A stretch of 44,758 nt of DNA, taken from an uncultured Erwinia sp. (GTDB taxonomy: Bacteria > Pseudomonadota > Gammaproteobacteria > Enterobacterales > Enterobacteriaceae). Under the pieces are notes generated by a model that searched no databases, had not been told where the DNA came from, and saw only the letters and a list, made by a program, of their open reading frames with translations. Both the position numbers and the translations under genes were made by a program. The stretch is from assembly GCA_945290265.1 (NCBI GenBank), contig CALYQW010000027.1:1-44758 (forward strand). The letters are read 5' to 3'. This document shows positions 1-7,883 of this stretch, piece by piece (within the stretch, counting starts at the first letter, position 1; each line of letters begins with the position of its first letter).

Positions 1-1149
1 GCCAGCAGTAAAACGGATGCCGGCGGTCTGGCGACCGTCACGCTGACCTCGACCAAAAAAATGGTCGATGCCATTACAGTAAGCGGCCAGTTTGAAGGTA
101 CGGCGCTAATGGTGGCAAATAATATGGTTAGTTTTACTGCAGATATTACTACCGCTTTTATTGCTTCGGTAACATTGCAGGGAGATATTACCAATAAAAT
201 TGCCAATAATGAAAATACCTTTATTTTTGTTGCAACAGTGATCGACGGGAATAATAACCCTGTCAGGGATGTCGCGGTAAGCTGGGGAACTGAAAAAAAT
301 CGTACCACTACGCTCACTGCCGCTGCGCCGAAAACGGGTATTGACGGAACTGTGGAAGTAACGCTGAAAAGCTCCCTGGTATCAGAGTTTGATATAAAAG
401 TCTTTGCTAAAATCGATGGACATGATAAGCATGATGCGAATCTGTTCGTGTCGTTTGCTAAATGGGTTACAAGTAAAATCACCGTTGTCGATGCCAGCTT
501 GCAAGCTGATGTTTTTATTGCGCGGGCAAATGTCGAAATATTTTCCAAAAACAAGGAGGAAAAACTTTTCGAAAAGCTGACGTCAGATAAGGGTGAGGTA
601 CAGGTTGAATTAGTGGAGGGAAGTTATTTCATTGTTATCAGTAAAGATGGGTACAGAACGCATAGTGACGCTATTAATATCCTCTCTACCACTCAAGAAC
701 TCCGGTATGGGATTGTCTTTATGGGGGATGATGATGTCAAAATTATTGTCCAGTGGGACAAGGGCGGACCAAATGATATAGATGCATATCTTATATTGCC
801 CAACGGAAAGAAGGTTGGTCGTACCAATAGGAATGTTGATGGAGTCTCTTATGATAAGGATGATACGAGTCCGCCGGGAATCGAAACTATTACGATTAAC
901 AGACTGAATGCTGCAGGGAACTACACCTACTTTCTCGCGTGTTGGCTGTGTGACTGGGCTAGTTCTAACGCAACAACACAAGCAAAAATACTAGTATATT
1001 TTAATGACAGTGTAAGCCGGGCAGAAGGAACAGCAAGGGATACTATTATTCAATCCCCACGAAATGGGAATGGTGGAATCTGGGATGTATTTGAAATTAA
1101 CATGGAGAATAACAAGGCCAGGCTGAAGATGCTTAATACATACAGATAA
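1..1149 (+). CDS. Big_1 repeat surface protein (invasin/intimin-like), 3' end only
   Basis: The reading frame is open at the left window edge and gives 382 visible residues, so the true start lies upstream. Residues 1 to about 43 look like the end of one bacterial Ig-like (Big_1) domain, including the typical TDAGGLATVTLTS strand. A second complete Big_1 domain follows at about 45-152. Residues about 158-235 resemble a carboxypeptidase-regulatory-like beta sandwich (the ANVEIF, DKGEVQVELVEGSY and SKDGY elements). From about 243 comes a domain containing VQWD, DIDAYLILPNG and a late GNYTYFLACWLCDW stretch, reminiscent of YfaP/DUF2135-type domains. Big_1 arrays occur in inverse autotransporters that display adhesins outside the cell; whether this protein has the N-terminal beta barrel cannot be seen. 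The gene is visibly AT-richer than hemL and later genes, which suggests acquisition by transfer. The function is probably adhesion or surface display (inference). Confidence 0.85.
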   Translation, partial: ASSKTDAGGLATVTLTSTKKMVDAITVSGQFEGTALMVANNMVSFTADITTAFIASVTLQGDITNKIANNENTFIFVATVIDGNNNPVRDVAVSWGTEKNRTTTLTAAAPKTGIDGTVEVTLKSSLVSEFDIKVFAKIDGHDKHDANLFVSFAKWVTSKITVVDASLQADVFIARANVEIFSKNKEEKLFEKLTSDKGEVQVELVEGSYFIVISKDGYRTHSDAINILSTTQELRYGIVFMGDDDVKIIVQWDKGGPNDIDAYLILPNGKKVGRTNRNVDGVSYDKDDTSPPGIETITINRLNAAGNYTYFLACWLCDWASSNATTQAKILVYFNDSVSRAEGTARDTIIQSPRNGNGGIWDVFEINMENNKARLKMLNTYR

Positions 1150-1179
1150 CTGAAATTAAGTCGTGGTGACTCTGACTGC

Positions 1180-1217
1180 AAAACGCCTGATGATGGTGAT
1201 CAGGCGTTTTTATTTTT
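1180..1217 (+). terminator. Rho-independent terminator of the Big_1 gene
   Basis: An 11-bp perfect stem (AAACGCCTGAT, 1181-1191, with ATCAGGCGTTT, 1199-1209) has a 7-base loop and runs straight into a T-rich tract. It lies 31 bases after the stop codon. Confidence 0.9.
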
Positions 1218-1297
1218 GTATTTAAGAAGGTGAATCACCCTTCTCAATTCTTGTATCACTGGCCTGTTATCGCGTTGTATTACAACAGACCAGATTT

Positions 1298-1444
1298 AGA
1301 GCCTGGCCCATCAGGCTATTTTATTTGCCATTCTGGTTCTCGGCAGTGCTCTCAATCCTCACGTACTGCGTGTACGCTCCGGTTGTTCCGCGCTGTCCGT
1401 ACCCAAACTGGCTACAACAATATACGCCTGGTGGAACAGGCTCT
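1298..1444. repeat. 147-bp MITE-like element with terminal inverted repeats
   Basis: The 325-bp gene-free stretch between the Big_1 gene and hemL (1150-1474) holds the terminator above and this element. Its ends are imperfect inverted repeats of 19 bp: AGAGCCTGGCCCATCAGGC at 1298-1316, and the complement of GCCTGGTGGAACAGGCTCT at 1426-1444, with 16 of 19 positions pairing. The outermost 8 bp (AGAGCCTG/CAGGCTCT) pair perfectly. The interior carries a small hairpin around CGTAC..GTACG (near 1360-1375) and no plausible gene. Size and shape fit a non-autonomous miniature transposable element or a dispersed intergenic repeat. It does not match the ERIC consensus as I know it. No clear target-site duplication was recognised. 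Confidence 0.55.
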
Positions 1445-1474
1445 TAACACCGGTTTTGCAGCAAACCCGCCAGC

Positions 1475-2755
1475 TTACAACTTCGCAAAGCAGCGCTGCG
1501 CGGCGTCAATAGTGCTCTGGATATCGTCCTGACTGTGCGCCAGTGACATAAAGCCCGCTTCAAAGGCGGAAGGGGCCAGATAGACGCCTTCTTCCAGCAT
1601 CAGATGGAAGAAATGCTTAAAGCGTTCCACATCACAGGCCAGCACGTCGGCATAGCCGGTAACGCGTGCGGCATCGGTAAAGAACAGGCCGAACATGCCG
1701 CCGACAGAGTTGACCACCAGCGGAATATTTTCTTCCTTAGCCGCTTCCAGCAGGCCTTCAGCCAGCTGGGTGGTGCGTTGATTCAGGGTTTGATAGATCC
1801 CCGGTTGGGAAATCGCGCTCAGGCAGGCATAACCGGCCGCCATGGCGATGGGGTTACCGGACAGGGTTCCGGCCTGATATACCGGACCGGTTGGGGCCAG
1901 CGCCGCCATCACATCAGCCCGACCACCAAAGGCGCCCACCGGCATTCCGCCGCCGATAATTTTACCCAGGCAGGTCAGATCCGGCTCTACGCCATACACT
2001 GACTGTGCGCCCGCCAGCGCCACGCGGAAGCCGGTCATGACTTCATCAATAATCAGCAGGGCGCCAAATTCATCGCACAGCGCGCGCAGACCCGGCAGGA
2101 ATTCCGGCAGCGGCGGGATGCAGTTCATATTACCAGCCACCGGTTCGACGATAATACAGGCGATATCCTGCGGGTACTGTTCAAAGGCCTGGCGCACCGA
2201 GTCAAGATCGTTATAGGTGCAGGTCAGGGTATGACGGGCGAAATCGGCCGGTACGCCGGGGGAATTGGGCTGGCCAAGGGTCAGCGCACCGGAACCGGCT
2301 TTGACCAGCAGACAGTCGGCGTGACCGTGATAGCAGCCTTCAAACTTAATAATTTTATCGCGGCCGGTATAGCCACGAGCCAGGCGGATAGCGCTCATGG
2401 TGGCCTCGGTGCCCGAGTTGACCATGCGTACCATATCCATGGTGGGCACCAGTTCAGTGACCAGTGCCGCCATTTTCACTTCCATTTCGGTAGGCGCACC
2501 AAAACTCAGGCCGCGCTCTGCCGCTTCGATCACCGCATTACGCACCGCAGGATGGTTATGGCCGAGGATCATTGGCCCCCAGGAGCCGACATAATCGAGG
2601 TAGGCTTTACCGTCAGCATCATACAGCCAGGCCCCATTTGCACGTTCAATAAACAGTGGAACACCGCCCACGCCACTAAACGCCCGTACCGGTGAGTTGA
2701 CTCCGCCGGGGATAACCTGCTGCGCCTGAGCGTATAAATTTTCAGACTTACTCAT
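1475..2755 (-). CDS. hemL: Glutamate-1-semialdehyde 2,1-aminomutase
   Basis: This enzyme converts glutamate-1-semialdehyde to 5-aminolevulinate, the committed precursor of heme and other tetrapyrroles, using pyridoxal phosphate in the cytoplasm. The 426-residue product has the usual family length. The fold-type I aminotransferase features are visible: NSGTEA near 113-118, the D-E pair in [11 protein letters not shown] near 235-243, and the PLP lysine K265 in [16 protein letters not shown]. The start follows an AGGAG ribosome-binding site eight bases upstream. It is transcribed leftward, away from erpA. A possible -10 hexamer (TAGAAT, minus strand, 2790-2795) lies upstream without a convincing -35. 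In E. coli, clcA separates hemL from erpA; here it is absent. Confidence 0.98.
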   Translation of the reverse strand: MSKSENLYAQAQQVIPGGVNSPVRAFSGVGGVPLFIERANGAWLYDADGKAYLDYVGSWGPMILGHNHPAVRNAVIEAAERGLSFGAPTEMEVKMAALVTELVPTMDMVRMVNSGTEATMSAIRLARGYTGRDKIIKFEGCYHGHADCLLVKAGSGALTLGQPNSPGVPADFARHTLTCTYNDLDSVRQAFEQYPQDIACIIVEPVAGNMNCIPPLPEFLPGLRALCDEFGALLIIDEVMTGFRVALAGAQSVYGVEPDLTCLGKIIGGGMPVGAFGGRADVMAALAPTGPVYQAGTLSGNPIAMAAGYACLSAISQPGIYQTLNQRTTQLAEGLLEAAKEENIPLVVNSVGGMFGLFFTDAARVTGYADVLACDVERFKHFFHLMLEEGVYLAPSAFEAGFMSLAHSQDDIQSTIDAAQRCFAKL

Positions 2756-2837
2756 GGGACCGCTCCTGATCTGCTAAAAAAACCGCTCTATTCTAAGTGA
2801 ATGGCGTGTCGGTTGCTATGCCGGTCGCCGCGAAGCC

Positions 2838-2880
2838 CGCCGGATAAGCACTGCCTGCTACCGCCACCGGGCGGCGCTTG
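2838..2880. repeat. REP-like imperfect inverted repeat upstream of erpA
   Basis: A GCCGGATAAGC stretch (the opening motif of enterobacterial REP sequences) is followed by an imperfect palindrome in which AAGCACTGCC can pair with GGCGGCGCTT (one mismatch, one G-T). It looks like a degenerate REP unit. It abuts and slightly overlaps the proposed erpA -35 box. The identification rests on a short motif only. Confidence 0.3.
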
Positions 2881-2906
2881 ATTGCCTGACCCGGGTATTA
2901 GATAAT
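2878..2906 (+). promoter_or_regulatory. Probable sigma-70 promoter of erpA
   Basis: TTGATT at 2878-2883 and GATAAT at 2901-2906 are separated by 17 bases, ending 66 bases before the erpA start. In E. coli, IscR controls erpA; I could not identify a convincing IscR box here. Confidence 0.5.
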
Positions 2907-2972
2907 GCAGTTAACTATGGTCGAATAATCACCGGCGAGCCATTCGGCCTGATGCCTGTTGGAGTATTTCAT

Positions 2973-3317
2973 ATGAGTGAAGACGTAGCACTGCCCCTGC
3001 AATTTACTGAAGCAGCGGCCGATAAAGTTAAAAATCTGATTGCCGATGAAAATAACCCGGCGCTGAAACTGCGCGTCTATATTACCGGCGGCGGCTGCAG
3101 CGGTTTCCAGTACGGCTTTACCTTCGACGATAAGGTGAATGACGGGGATATGACTATCGAGAAAGCCGGCGTGGCGCTGGTGGTCGATCCAATGAGCCTG
3201 CAGTATCTGGTCGGTGGCTCGGTGGATTATACCGAAGGTCTGGAAGGATCGCGTTTTGTGGTCACTAACCCGAATGCCAAAACCACCTGTGGCTGCGGTT
3301 CTTCTTTCAGCATCTGA
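2973..3317 (+). CDS. erpA: Iron-sulfur cluster insertion protein ErpA (A-type carrier)
   Basis: ErpA receives Fe-S clusters from the assembly scaffolds and delivers them to apo-targets such as the isoprenoid enzymes IspG and IspH. The product is 114 residues, the same length as the E. coli protein. The three cluster-ligating cysteines are present: C42 in GGGCSGFQ, and C106 and C108 in the terminal [10 protein letters not shown] chose the ATG at 2973, preceded by a GGAG ribosome-binding site, rather than an in-frame ATG 21 bases upstream, because the family begins MS-D-DVALPL. The gene stands alone, divergent from hemL. In E. coli, btuF and yadS follow on the opposite strand; here a different small gene takes that place. 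Confidence 0.97.
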   Translation: MSEDVALPLQFTEAAADKVKNLIADENNPALKLRVYITGGGCSGFQYGFTFDDKVNDGDMTIEKAGVALVVDPMSLQYLVGGSVDYTEGLEGSRFVVTNPNAKTTCGCGSSFSI

Positions 3318-3325
3318 TCCAGTCA

Positions 3326-3375
3326 CTTCTCGCGCGTCCAGCTGATGCCGGGCGCGGGAAGCCTGCTTATTTTAC
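3326..3375 (+). terminator. Probable terminator of erpA
   Basis: CTTCTCGCGC (3326-3335) pairs with GCGCGGGAAG (3352-3361) with one G-T pair, followed by a moderately T-rich tail. It reaches the end of the convergent small gene. Confidence 0.5.
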
Positions 3376-3623
3376 CACTCTACCGTGACCAGTTGAGTTT
3401 GCTGGCTGCTGTGGCCATCGGATACCAGGGGGCTTTGGGTAACCCGTGGTTGGTGCTGACGAACTTTGCCACAATCAATGGTCGGTTTAACGCTGGGGGA
3501 AGGCATGCCGGTAATATTGCAGCGGGAGGTGATAACCAGTTTCGCGCTGATTGCACCGCTGGTTGCGGCAGAAGCACTGTGGCTGACTGCCATCAGTCCC
3601 AGTACCAGATAAAGCCATTTCAT
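3372..3623 (-). CDS. Small secreted protein of unknown function
   Basis: I do not recognise this 83-residue product. The chosen ATG at 3623 is preceded by AGGAAA about eight bases upstream and opens a clear signal peptide: MKW, a hydrophobic LYLVLGLMAV core, then SHSASA with likely cleavage after residue 19 or so. A longer in-frame start (to 3710) would bury the signal peptide and lacks support. The mature part is about 63 residues with two cysteines, one in ITSRCNI and one in IDCGK, which could form a disulfide in the periplasm. It ends VTVEW, a beta-strand-like tail resembling small pilin-like or spore-coat-U-like domains, though this is only a resemblance. It sits between erpA and mtn, where E. 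coli has btuF-yadS. The opposite-strand reading frame lacks a comparable start. Confidence 0.7.
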   Translation of the reverse strand: MKWLYLVLGLMAVSHSASAATSGAISAKLVITSRCNITGMPSPSVKPTIDCGKVRQHQPRVTQSPLVSDGHSSQQTQLVTVEW

Positions 3624-3744
3624 TATGTATTTCCTGAAAAGAGTGACGCAGGGACTCGCCCTGAGGATGTTCAGACCTGTCGATAAAGTGAATGGTCTAA
3701 AGACATCCATAACGGCAATTTTCAGACAAACTTTAATCGTGGTG

Positions 3745-3795
3745 AAAAAAATAGTGCAGGAATACCGGCCACTCGCAGGCGGGTGAGCGGTATTC
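3745..3795 (-). terminator. Probable terminator of mtn
   Basis: GAATACCG (3760-3767) and CGGTATTC (3788-3795) form a perfect 8-bp stem, with extra inner pairing. On the minus strand it is followed, after about eight bases, by a run of seven T (complement of 3745-3751). The gap makes it a moderate call. Confidence 0.5.
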
Positions 3796-3821
3796 TTCGC
3801 GCGATCAGTGTATTGCGCTAA

Positions 3822-4520
3822 TCAGCCCTGCGCCAGTTTTTTCAGCAGTGTTTCTACCATCAATGAAGACTGGCTGGCAGCCACTGACAGAAACTCATCA
3901 AAGCTGAGATGAGATTCCTGATCGGCAACGTCGGAGATAGCCCGCACCACCACAAAGGGGGTGGCAAACTGGTGGCAAACGTGGCCGATAGCGGTGGCTT
4001 CCATTTCCACGGCAATCGCCTGTGGGAAGGACTGGCGAATGCGCGCCAGCGGCTCTGAGCCGTTAATAAAGGCATCGCCGCTGACCACCAGTCCGCGTAC
4101 CGCATTCAGCTGCAGGTCGCTGATGCACTGCTCAGCAGCGGCCACCAGAGCCGGATCGGCGCGGAAGCCTTCCGGGCAGCCTGCCATCTGACCTGGCGCA
4201 TAGCCAAAGGCGGTGACGTCGGCATCGTGGTAACGCACTTCATCAGACACCACAATATCGCCCACTTTCAGCGTGGCGGCCAGACCACCGGCAGAGCCGG
4301 TATTGATAATCACATCCGGCTGACACAGCTGCAGTAGCAGAGTGGTGCCCAGCGCGGCAGAGACTTTACCAATACCGGATTTCAGCAGGGCAACCTCAAC
4401 GCCATTCAGCGTGCCGGTATAAATCTCACAACCCGCAATATTCAGCGTCTGACGATGTTCAATTTTGTCACGCAGCAGCGTAACTTCCTGCTCCATAGCG
4501 CCAATGATGCCTGCTTTCAT
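3822..4520 (-). CDS. mtn: 5'-methylthioadenosine/S-adenosylhomocysteine nucleosidase
   Basis: The enzyme cleaves adenine from methylthioadenosine, S-adenosylhomocysteine and 5'-deoxyadenosine. It recycles by-products of methylation and polyamine synthesis and feeds the autoinducer-2 route. The 232-residue product has the normal length. Recognisable elements are the N-terminal [12 protein letters not shown] with catalytic E12, the phosphorylase-fold NTGSAGGL near 73-80, VEMEATA near 171-177, and AISDVADQ near 194-201 with the catalytic aspartate. It is divergent from dgt with about 130 bases between the starts. In E. coli, mtn, yadS and btuF form one leftward transcript; here the two downstream genes are missing. 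Confidence 0.97.
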   Translation of the reverse strand: MKAGIIGAMEQEVTLLRDKIEHRQTLNIAGCEIYTGTLNGVEVALLKSGIGKVSAALGTTLLLQLCQPDVIINTGSAGGLAATLKVGDIVVSDEVRYHDADVTAFGYAPGQMAGCPEGFRADPALVAAAEQCISDLQLNAVRGLVVSGDAFINGSEPLARIRQSFPQAIAVEMEATAIGHVCHQFATPFVVVRAISDVADQESHLSFDEFLSVAASQSSLMVETLLKKLAQG

Positions 4521-4651
4521 AAGGAATACTCTCTAAAAGGTGGAATTTACTGTTGATTTACGTGCATAGTCTATCATGGCCGCAGGCGGGACATAATCCG
4601 CTAATCTGTCTGGTGGGGTTATACGTTGGTAAAACTGAGGGAGCCGCAGCA

Positions 4652-6157
4652 ATGAAAGGAACAGACTTTCGTAAAAAAATTAACTGGCAGCGCTGTTACC
4701 GCCCTGATACTGGCAGTAAAGATGAGCATGAAATTCTGCGCATTTTTGAAAGCGATCGCGGACGGATTATTAATTCCGCGGCTATCCGGCGTCTGCAACA
4801 GAAAACACAGGTTTTCCCGCTGGAACGCAACGCCGCTGTGCGCACCCGGCTGACGCACTCGCTGGAGGTGCAGCAGGTGGGTCGCTATATTGCCAAAGAG
4901 ATTCTGACCCGCCTGAAAGAACAGCATTTGCTGGAGCCGCTGGGTTTAGCGCAGCTGACCGGACCATTTGAAAGCATTGTTGAGATGGCCTGTCTGATGC
5001 ACGATATCGGCAATCCGCCGTTTGGTCACTTTGGTGAGTCCGCTATTAATGACTGGTTCAGCCGGGAGCTGTCCGCAGACTGGCAGCCCGGTAGTGAGGA
5101 AACCGACTGCTGCGGCGTCGCGGTGCTACGTTGCCAGGGCGACGGGCAGGATGCACTGCGTGTAAAAGTTCGTCAGGATCTTGCCCACTTTGAAGGCAAT
5201 GCGCAGGCGATCCGCATAGTGCATACCCTGATGAAAATGAATCTGACCTGGGCACAGGTGGGCTGTATATTGAAATATACCCGTCCGGCCTGGTTTACCG
5301 CTGCCGTACCGAAAGAATACTCTTATTTAATGAAGAAGCCTGGCTATTATCTGGCGGAGGAAGATTATATCAGCCAGCTGCGCCAGCAATTAAATTTACA
5401 GACACATTGTCGTTTTCCGCTGACTTATATTATGGAAGCCGCAGATGATATTTCGTATTGTGTGGCCGATCTTGAAGACGCAGTAGAAAAAGATATTTTT
5501 AATGTGGAACAGCTGTATGACTATTTATCCGGTCTGTGGCCGCAACATACGTCAGGGGATCTGTTTGCTACGGTGATCACCGCTGCACTGGATAAAGCCC
5601 GCAGCCAGCACACTCAGCGTATCAGTAAAGATCAGTTCTTTATGTACCTGCGCGTAAATACCGTGGCTGAGCTGGTGCCGCATGCGGCCAGTCGCTTCAT
5701 CGATCATCTGCCCACCGTGTATCAGGGGGCGTTTAATGAAGCCCTGCTGGAAGATGGCAGCCCACACAGCCAGCTACTGAAAATATTCAAAAAAGTTGCC
5801 TTCCGCTATGTATTTAATCACCCGGAAGTGGAGCAACTGGAATTGCAGGGTTATCGGGTGATCACCGGCCTGCTGGATATTTACCGGCCGTTACTGGTTT
5901 TAAGCGCCCGACAGTTTACGGAACTGACGGAAAATGATTACCTTCCCGGCTACCCGATTGCAACCCGTTTGTTTCATAAACTGTCCACCCGTTTTCGTCA
6001 GGCGTACAGCGAGGCCATGGCACAGTTGACGGTTGCGGCATCGGAGCGTGACATTTGGGAATATTATTATCGCGCGAGGCTGCTGCAGGATTATATTAGT
6101 GGTATGACCGATCTGTATGCTTGGGATGAATATCGTCGTCTGATGGCAGTAGAATAA
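4652..6157 (+). CDS. dgt: Deoxyguanosinetriphosphate triphosphohydrolase
   Basis: Dgt hydrolyses dGTP to deoxyguanosine and tripolyphosphate, shaping dNTP pools. The 501-residue product is close to the 505 of E. coli. The HD-superfamily metal site is visible: [13 protein letters not shown] supplies the first histidine, [16 protein letters not shown] the HD pair, and [19 protein letters not shown] the last aspartate. The C-terminus [25 protein letters not shown] is typical. I chose the ATG at 4652, giving [12 protein letters not shown], which aligns with the family start and has a GAGGGAG ribosome-binding site. The upstream in-frame ATG at 4553 would add 33 atypical residues. A segment near residues 140-160 (rich in D, C and G) differs from the E. 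coli sequence. degP follows on the same strand with its own promoter. Confidence 0.97.
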   Translation: MKGTDFRKKINWQRCYRPDTGSKDEHEILRIFESDRGRIINSAAIRRLQQKTQVFPLERNAAVRTRLTHSLEVQQVGRYIAKEILTRLKEQHLLEPLGLAQLTGPFESIVEMACLMHDIGNPPFGHFGESAINDWFSRELSADWQPGSEETDCCGVAVLRCQGDGQDALRVKVRQDLAHFEGNAQAIRIVHTLMKMNLTWAQVGCILKYTRPAWFTAAVPKEYSYLMKKPGYYLAEEDYISQLRQQLNLQTHCRFPLTYIMEAADDISYCVADLEDAVEKDIFNVEQLYDYLSGLWPQHTSGDLFATVITAALDKARSQHTQRISKDQFFMYLRVNTVAELVPHAASRFIDHLPTVYQGAFNEALLEDGSPHSQLLKIFKKVAFRYVFNHPEVEQLELQGYRVITGLLDIYRPLLVLSARQFTELTENDYLPGYPIATRLFHKLSTRFRQAYSEAMAQLTVAASERDIWEYYYRARLLQDYISGMTDLYAWDEYRRLMAVE

Positions 6158-6202
6158 GCGACTGGCCTTCAGGCGGTGTGATTATTCCTGACAGGCCAGA
6201 CG

Positions 6203-6226
6203 CCAGGTGTTATTTGCCTGGTTTTG
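6203..6226 (+). terminator. Weak terminator-like hairpin after dgt
   Basis: CCAGG (6203-6207) pairs with CCTGG (6217-6221) and is followed by TTTTG. The stem is short, so termination may be partial. Confidence 0.3.
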
Positions 6227-6271
6227 TAAAGAGACCCAATAATTTTTTACTTTTATCTAATTTTCAAAGCT

Positions 6272-6298
6272 GAACTTAGCGTGAAAAATTTAATCTGA
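6272..6298 (+). promoter_or_regulatory. Sigma-E promoter of degP
   Basis: GAACTT at 6272-6277 and TCTGA at 6294-6298 are separated by 16 bases, matching the extracytoplasmic stress sigma factor consensus and the known arrangement at E. coli degP. It lies about 50 bases before the start codon, in an AT-rich 192-bp intergenic region. This implies induction by misfolded outer-membrane proteins through RseP, which is itself encoded in this window. Confidence 0.8.
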
Positions 6299-6349
6299 TT
6301 AGCAACAATCAAAGCACACTTTTCTGACAGTATCTACAGAGAGCCTCAA

Positions 6350-7786
6350 ATGAAAAAAACAACATTAGTACTTAGCGCACTGGCACTGAGTCTGGGACTT
6401 GCCCTGAATCCTCTGGTAGCCAGCTCAGCGGAAACCGCTTCTTCGTCCACCCAGCAACTGCCAAGCCTGGCACCGATGCTGGATAAAGTTATGCCGTCGG
6501 TGGTCAGCATCAATGTTGAGGGGAGCACCACCGTCAGCACCCCACGTCTGCCGCCGCAGTTCCAACAGTTTTTCGGTAACAGTTCACCTTTCTGCCAGGA
6601 CGGCTCACCCTTCCAGGGCTCGCCAATGTGTCAGGGTGCCGGCCCACAGGATAGCGGCGGTGAAGATACCCAACAGCGCAAATTCCGCGCACTGGGTTCA
6701 GGCGTGGTGATCAATGCTGAAAAAGGCTATGTGGTCACTAATAACCATGTGGTTGATAATGCGAATAAAATTCAGATCCAGCTCAGCGACGGCCGTAAAT
6801 ATGACGGTAAAGTGATCGGTAAAGATCCGCGTTCTGATATCGCGCTGATCCAGCTGAAAGATGCTAAAAATCTGACGGCCATTAAGGTCGCCGACTCGGA
6901 TAACCTGCGCGTGGGCGACTATACCGTGGCGATTGGTAACCCTTATGGCCTGGGCGAAACCGTGACTTCCGGGATTGTGTCGGCACTGGGGCGCAGTGGC
7001 CTGAACGTAGAAAACTATGAAAACTTCATTCAGACCGATGCGGCGATCAACCGGGGTAACTCCGGCGGGGCGCTGGTAAACCTGAATGGTGAGCTGATTG
7101 GGATCAACACCGCGATTCTGGCACCGGATGGCGGTAACATCGGTATTGGTTTTGCTATTCCAAGTAATATGGTTAAAAACCTGACCGCGCAGATGGTGCA
7201 ATTTGGTCAGGTGAAACGCGGCGAACTGGGAATTATGGGCACTGAACTCAATTCCGAGCTGGCCAAAGCGATGAAGGTCGATGCGCAGCGCGGGGCGTTT
7301 GTCAGCCAGGTACTGGCGAAATCCTCTGCCGACAAAGCCGGCATTAAAGCCGGTGACGTGATTGTCTCCATTAACGGCAAAACGGTTTCCAGCTTTGCCG
7401 CACTGCGTGCAGAAGTCGGTTCGCTGCCGGTGGGTACCCAAATGGCGCTGGGCCTGGTACGTGACGGTAAGCCGCTGACGGTGACGGTGACTCTGGAGCA
7501 GGGCAGTTCTGCGAAAGTCGATTCGGCCACTATATACAATGGTATTGAAGGCGCGGCGCTGAGTAACTTTGACGCCAAAGGCAGCAAAGGCGTGAAGGTT
7601 GACAGCGTGAAGCCAGGATCGGCAGCGGCGCGTATTGGCCTGAAAAAAGACGACCTGATTTTAGGCGTGAATCAGCAGCCGGTGGCTAACCTCGGTGAAC
7701 TGCGCAAAATTCTTGATACCCAACCATCGGTACTGGCGCTGAATATTCAGCGTGGCAACAGCAGCATTTATCTGCTGATGCAGTGA
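6350..7786 (+). CDS. degP: Periplasmic serine protease/chaperone DegP
   Basis: DegP degrades or refolds damaged envelope proteins in the periplasm. The 478-residue precursor begins with a signal peptide (MKKTTLVLSALALSLGLAL, cleavage probably near VASSAE at 25-27). The trypsin-like domain carries the catalytic triad H133 (TNNHVVDN), D163 (RSDIALIQL) and S238 (RGNSGGALV). A cysteine-containing Q-rich LA loop (FCQDGSPF and SPMCQG) lies near 81-95. Two PDZ domains follow at about 283-375 and 390-475. The gene has its own sigma-E promoter and ends at a bidirectional terminator shared with dapD. In E. coli, cdaR and other genes lie between degP and dapD; they are absent here. Confidence 0.98.
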   Translation: MKKTTLVLSALALSLGLALNPLVASSAETASSSTQQLPSLAPMLDKVMPSVVSINVEGSTTVSTPRLPPQFQQFFGNSSPFCQDGSPFQGSPMCQGAGPQDSGGEDTQQRKFRALGSGVVINAEKGYVVTNNHVVDNANKIQIQLSDGRKYDGKVIGKDPRSDIALIQLKDAKNLTAIKVADSDNLRVGDYTVAIGNPYGLGETVTSGIVSALGRSGLNVENYENFIQTDAAINRGNSGGALVNLNGELIGINTAILAPDGGNIGIGFAIPSNMVKNLTAQMVQFGQVKRGELGIMGTELNSELAKAMKVDAQRGAFVSQVLAKSSADKAGIKAGDVIVSINGKTVSSFAALRAEVGSLPVGTQMALGLVRDGKPLTVTVTLEQGSSAKVDSATIYNGIEGAALSNFDAKGSKGVKVDSVKPGSAAARIGLKKDDLILGVNQQPVANLGELRKILDTQPSVLALNIQRGNSSIYLLMQ

Positions 7787-7826
7787 CGGCAAAGCAGGGT
7801 GGCTGCCTGGTCGGAGCCGCCGTGAT

Positions 7827-7868
7827 GTAAAAAATCCGTAATCTTTTCGGGATTACGGATTTTTTTTT
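7827..7868. terminator. Bidirectional terminator between degP and dapD
   Basis: ATCCGTAATC (7834-7843) and GATTACGGAT (7851-7860) form a perfect 10-bp stem flanked by an A-run on the left and a nine-T run on the right. It can therefore stop transcription from both convergent genes. Confidence 0.9.
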
Positions 7869-7883
7869 CAGCCGTTAAGCGGC

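Noticed and set aside
1230-1532. 100-residue reading frame on the plus strand across the repeat element into hemL
   Set aside because: It has no ribosome-binding site, crosses the inverted-repeat element and ends antisense to hemL; composition does not look coding.
3345-3686. Plus-strand reading frame of 113 residues opposite the small secreted protein
   Set aside because: The minus-strand gene has a good ribosome-binding site and a clear signal peptide; the plus-strand frame has neither.
6222-6262. Possible CpxR box upstream of degP
   Set aside because: GTAAA occurs once, but the second half-site at the needed spacing is not convincing.
6698-7441. 247-residue minus-strand frame inside degP
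   Set aside because: Fully antisense to a conserved protease; H-, R- and Q-rich composition typical of a shadow frame.
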